NCBI RefSeq assembly: GCF_964656455.1
Contig: NC_135714.1
Coordinates: forward strand, 121,649,631 to 121,713,630
Direction of reading: 5' to 3'
Source of the DNA: Halichoerus grypus
Taxonomy: Eukaryota; Chordata; Mammalia; Carnivora; Phocidae
DNA length: 64,000 nt
Part shown: positions 60,246-64,000 of the stretch, one piece after another
Layout of the letters: each line of letters begins with the position of its first letter
Position numbering within the stretch: the stretch's first letter is position 1
Made by a program: the position numbers and the translations under genes
Notes under the pieces: generated by a model
Database searches by the model: none
The model's input: only the letters and a program-made list of their open reading frames with translations
Told to the model about the DNA's origin: nothing

Positions 60246-60808
60246 TGAAGGGTAGCAGAATATGTCTCCCCAAAATATGCCACTTTGATAATGACTATTT
60301 TGAACTGAAGGTTATTGAGAGGAAACAGATGTAAGAAGAAAAGCTCTCTGCCCTCCCCCTTACCTACCTGAAAACAGAACATAAATTCCTTTTGTGAAGG
60401 TGCCTTCTTCCCTATGTCCTGGACCAAGAAGGGGATAATAACTTTATCACTGGAGATGAGATGGCACTAAGAAAGAACCTACACAAACAAACCTTACTAA
60501 TTAGCCTACTTACCATTAGATTCATGTATATTTAACCTTCTCTCAATTTGCTACCCCTGGAAGCCCAAAGTCCTTTTCCTTTGTCTTGTCACTTCTCTAC
60601 AAAATTATTATTCTTTGCTAAGATGCTACATAAGCCCAAGTCTAACACCTCCTTGAGTTATTCATCAGAGGTTTTTCCTGCGTGAAGTACACTGCATGTG
60701 TTAATAAACTGTTTTTCTCTTGTTAACCTGTTTCTCTGTCAGTGCAATTTAGAGGAACTCTGCCAATAAACCTAAGATGGGTAGAGGAAAAGTTTTTCCT
60801 CCCCTACA
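60246..60808 (+). mobile_element. Solitary LTR of an endogenous retrovirus (class I-like)
   Basis: A 563-bp segment starts with 'tgaaggg' and ends with 'cccctaca', giving the TG...CA ends and short inverted termini of an LTR. AATAAA lies at 60703-60708, followed by a T-rich stretch (R/U5 layout). No retroviral genes adjoin, so it is a recombined solo LTR. A 4-bp flanking repeat is only partly matched ('cctt'/'cctg'). Family name not established. Confidence 0.7.
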
Positions 60809-61285
60809 CCTGTTCAACTCTTCTGTTGAATCAGAAAAAGAAGGTACAGAAAAAATGAATAAAACACATTTTTAATGTTTTGATAACTGCAATATAAGTG
60901 ATTACAAATATACATATAAATGCTTACAAATCACATAAAATATTTATATCATTATACAGTTATATAAAATGAAAGCATGGAAGGATAAATATTAGGATGT
61001 CACCAAGAATTTCCACATTTTGCAGGTGGTTTGTGTGGTGATTGGTGTTGAAGATGAAGGAGAACAGAAAAAAAATCAGGCAAAAAAAAAAAAAAAGAAT
61101 AGGAAAAAAGACTACTAAAAATTGAAAAGTATCCAAATATGCAAAATTACATATGTGAATATAATTTTTAAAAATTACAAATGGTGGTCACTCTCTTGTC
61201 TTTAAAGCTCTCTCCTTGGTGACTAAGGAAATTTTCTGTGGGATGGTTAGGAAATAACAGGGAGGCATGGGCCCACAGGTTTTGG
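60809..61285. other. No recognisable feature
   Basis: AT-rich, with an A-run at 61083-61096. No frame or repeat was recognised. Confidence 0.45.
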
Positions 61286-61495
61286 TACTGGACAAGCAGA
61301 GTTCATGTTCCGCCTTGTCACTAACTGGAGGTAAGACTTCCATTGCATTGTTCACTTTTTCAAATTCAAAATTTCTTCATCCATGAAGTAAGGTTGTGAG
61401 AATAAAATGCAACTATGCAATTAAACTGCTCACCACAGTGCCTGGTACATATTAAGTGCTCAATAAATATTGGCTATTAATATTTTTATTATAGT
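61286..61495 (+). mobile_element. MIR fragment
   Basis: MIR order: 'cttgtcactaactggaggta', 'aatttcttcatccatgaagt', 'cacagtgcctggtacatatt', 'agtgctcaataaatattggc' and a TTATTA-like end. Confidence 0.8.
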
Positions 61496-62670
61496 TACTG
61501 CAAATCAATGAAATTTCAGTCTCAGTCAGAGGAAAGGAGGACAAGTGGAAAGCAAGATGATTTTGAGGTTCAAGCATAAGTGATTTGAAATTGTCCTGTT
61601 ATATTTTAAATTCTCCTTCCTATGTTTTGATTGGGTATAGAAAGTTAAATCTCTTATATGGTATCAAGATCCTCAAAATCAATCCCTCACCGAAGTGCAA
61701 CAATTCTCCTATGCCCAGACATTCTGTTTGTTTCCCAAACAATTCCTGCAATACCTACTCAAAGAGTGAACATGTTGACAAATTTTTGGATAACTTACCA
61801 GATGCCAGGCACTATGATATACACAGCAATACTGAAAAGTATGTTCTATTTCCCACATTTTGCAGATAAAGGAACCAATATTCCCATAGTTTAGATGAGT
61901 GTCAAAAGTTTGTTTTGATGTTTGGTAAGTCTATTTCCAATCCCCAGGCATGTTCTAACGTAGTTTGTTGTCATCAATGTATATTAGTACTCTATAAGCA
62001 GTAAATATTTTACAAATTTAAATGTAGCTGGATAGTGAGTGGAAGTTTCAGTTGCCACAGAGTCTTAGCTGAGGTCCTAAAACTGAAGATAGCAGGTGAT
62101 AAATGTTCTTCACACATTCTAAAGAGAGTTGCTAGACACTCCTACCCAGACTTGCTGAGGTAAGTCTAAACATCTCCTTACTTTCCTTCTTTGTCACCTA
62201 TCACCAGTCCACCTAAGGTTGATAAGGTACTGGGGCTTTTTAGAAAACTTCTTAGCCTAGAAAAGAGGAGAGTTGGGCTTTTCACCTCCCCATATCCAGA
62301 CTATGTTCAAGAAGCATCCTATCACAGAAAGAGACAGCTATTGGGCATCTGAAACACAGGGCACTATGTCAGATTATAAGAGCACCAGATAGGAGAGACC
62401 TTTTAAACTACAATGTTTGCAACTATTCCTTTACTTCTAGTTCCTACCCCTATTTCAACCATGGAGGACCCATAGCTACAGAGTTTTGGAAAAAAAGAAT
62501 TGTAAGAGCAAAATGGAGAAGGAGTGAAAAAATAGATAATGCCCTCCTCCCCTTCCCCACTGTTGGTCTGCGGAATTCTCATGTCAGAACTGAGCTGGAA
62601 AGATGGTAGATGCCTTAAATTGATTTAGAGGTGAAAGTTATGATGTGTGATTATACTATATTTTAATATC
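61496..62670. other. No recognisable feature apart from a possible MIR scrap
   Basis: The part 61800-61905 ('gatgccaggcactatgatat', then 'ccacattttgcagataaagg') has a MIR-like look on the minus strand. The two overlapping frames at 61585-61894 are in different phases and carry no domain. Confidence 0.45.
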
Positions 62671-62686
62671 AGAAAATTCAGTTCTA

Positions 62687-62895
62687 GGGGCACCTGAGTG
62701 GCTCAGTCTTTAAGCATCTGCCTTCGGCTCAGGTCATGATCCCAGGGTCCTGGGATCGAGCCCCGCATCGGGTTCCCTGCTCAGCGGGAGGCCTGCTTCT
62801 CCCTCTCACACTCCCCCTGCTTGTGTTCCCTCTCTCGCTGTCTCTCTCTCTGTCAAATAAATAAATAAAATCTTAAAAAAAAAAAAAAAAGAAAA
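62687..62895 (+). mobile_element. Can-SINE, young-looking
   Basis: Complete copy with a 16-nt poly-A then 'gaaaa'. Perfect 16-bp duplication 'agaaaattcagttcta' at 62671-62686 and 62896-62911. This is one of the best-preserved insertions here and a candidate for presence/absence polymorphism. Confidence 0.97.
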
Positions 62896-63089
62896 AGAAA
62901 ATTCAGTTCTAATACCCAAGGACTATTCTTCCAGGAAAGATCTGGGATCTTTCTGAGATATTCCCCGGTGACAGAGAAAGGAAATTCAATGAAGTCTATT
63001 GGAGGGCAGTGGCAAGAGAAAGAATAAGACTGTTTCATGATTATCCCTTATTGACTGGTGATATAAGAAACCATTACTTCTCCCCTCTG

Positions 63090-63400
63090 CCTTTTCCAAC
63101 ACTGTTCACATATGTTGTCCTTGAAATTCTGCCCCACATTCTGGTCTTGACTTCCATGACCCTGTTTCCATTTCTTTCACAGTGTCACTGGATAAATTAA
63201 CATTTTCTTCTGTGCTCCCATGGCCTTAAACCCCATCCATCATTCAATACTGTATCCAAGAGTATAGTCAGATTCCTTTGAAATAGTGAGCTCCTTAAGG
63301 AAGGGTATGGCATCTTGCCTTTTAACTCCCAGTGCTTAGCACAGTATCTTGCTCATGTTAAATGTTCAGTACTATCTGATGAAATTGGTGTGGAATGAAT
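63090..63400 (+). mobile_element. L2 3' end fragment
   Basis: L2-like 3' text: 'agtgagctccttaaggaagg' (63285), 'cccagtgcttagcacagtat' (63328), and 'gtgtggaatgaatcga' (63389). The upstream part (63090-63230) is less certain. Confidence 0.7.
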
Positions 63401-63719
63401 CGATCACTGAAATCAATCACAGAATCCAGGACATTGGTATGTTAGCTGTGCCCCAGTACCTCTAGAGGATAAGTCCAGAAAACTTCCCCCAGGCAGCAGA
63501 ACAATTTCTGCTTGTCTGAGGACTTCTCAGTTAAGAGGCAAGATAACTCTGACACAGCTGAACACCCTTGAAAATAGAGACCCAGGACCCAGGTGTCATC
63601 CATGTACAAAGGAAACTACGATTAAGCTCCTACTATGTGTCAGGCTTTAGGAATGAAAAATAAAGAAGACAGCACCTACCCTGTCCTTTTAACTGATAAT
63701 GTTTACAACTGTTTAAAAT

Positions 63720-63955
63720 GGATCTCAGTTTTACAACCCAGGAATATCTTTCTCAAGGAGCCATAGGCCATTATTTTGAAATGTAATTATTAAGAAAGAT
63801 AGTACCCCTATCTCCCAGTCTCTGTGGGTAGGTAAGGAGACTAACTTCCACAAGCATCAATTAGCAAACACAGATGGCCTAATTACATTGCACAGAGACC
63901 AAGCTCCCCACTAAGGTCTCCCAGTACTTTTCTGCTAGCTCATCACAGTGCTTAA
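63720..63955 (+). repeat. Unidentified dispersed repeat (copy 3, longest)
   Basis: Contains both blocks seen separately at 53320-53400 and 57611-57720, in the order first block then second. It supplies the frame that links the other two fragments as one family. Probably an old LTR; not named. Confidence 0.6.
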
Positions 63956-64000
63956 AAAAAAAACAAAAACAACTCTTCTCTTTTTTGTTTCCATGGAGTT

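Overview
This window is nuclear DNA of a carnivoran mammal. It contains 21 copies of the tRNA-Lys-derived Can-SINE family (head 'gcctgggtggctcag', CT-rich body, AATAAA-type tail). The copies resemble the bear/pinniped/mustelid type more than the dog SINEC_Cf type, so an arctoid caniform (bear or seal) is my best guess. I found no exon of a host protein-coding gene, no intact RNA gene, no CRISPR array and no prokaryote-like operon. It reads as an intergenic or deep intronic repeat landscape. Almost every open frame is either a decayed LINE-1 reading frame or a chance frame.

Layout. 1-5.2 kb: a Can-SINE cut by the window edge, a MIR, and an ancient L1 (+) interrupted by a younger 5'-truncated L1 (729-2432, 16-bp target duplication) and an antisense SINE. 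5.2-13 kb: mostly unannotated sequence with an L2 3' end, an LTR-like remnant, MIRs and three SINEs. 13-18 kb: remnants of a very old L1 (+), SINEs and a CG/CA/TA alternating tract. 18-22.3 kb: repeat-poor. 22.3-30.85 kb: an old, near full-length L1 (+) with a 5' UTR built of tandem monomers, ORF1 and ORF2 remains, three SINEs and a nested antisense L1. 30.9-36.5 kb: mostly unannotated, with a small hAT-like element, an L2 and two SINEs. 36.5-42.2 kb: an ancient L1 on the minus strand carrying three antisense SINEs. 43.2-44.1 kb: a SINE and a second minus-strand L1 tail with a 48-bp tandem duplication.

44164-50147 holds the best element: a full-length L1 (about 6.0 kb) with a CpG-rich 5' UTR, ORF1, ORF2, a G-rich 3' UTR, a 16-bp target duplication and an apparent short 3' transduction. 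Both ORFs are broken, so this copy cannot encode a working retrotransposition machinery. 50.2-53.3 kb is repeat-poor. 53.4-57.6 kb is an old L1 (+) carrying two SINEs, a 128-bp young L1 tail and a GGAA microsatellite, followed by a SINE and an L1 with a 5' inversion. 57.6-64 kb has fragments of an unidentified repeat family, another ancient L1, a solitary LTR, MIR/L2 relics and a young SINE with perfect target duplications.

The elements do not form a pathway. They record successive waves of L1-driven retrotransposition: L1 supplied the enzymes, Can-SINEs used them, and later copies landed in the A-rich strands of earlier ones. I did not find a new biological system. The most informative observations concern L1 and SINE biology: two 3' UTR architectures, a monomeric 5' UTR, a 3' transduction, a 5' inversion, homologous microsatellite birth sites, and SINE orientation following host L1 orientation. 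Family names are from memory of consensus sequences, so subfamily labels are tentative.
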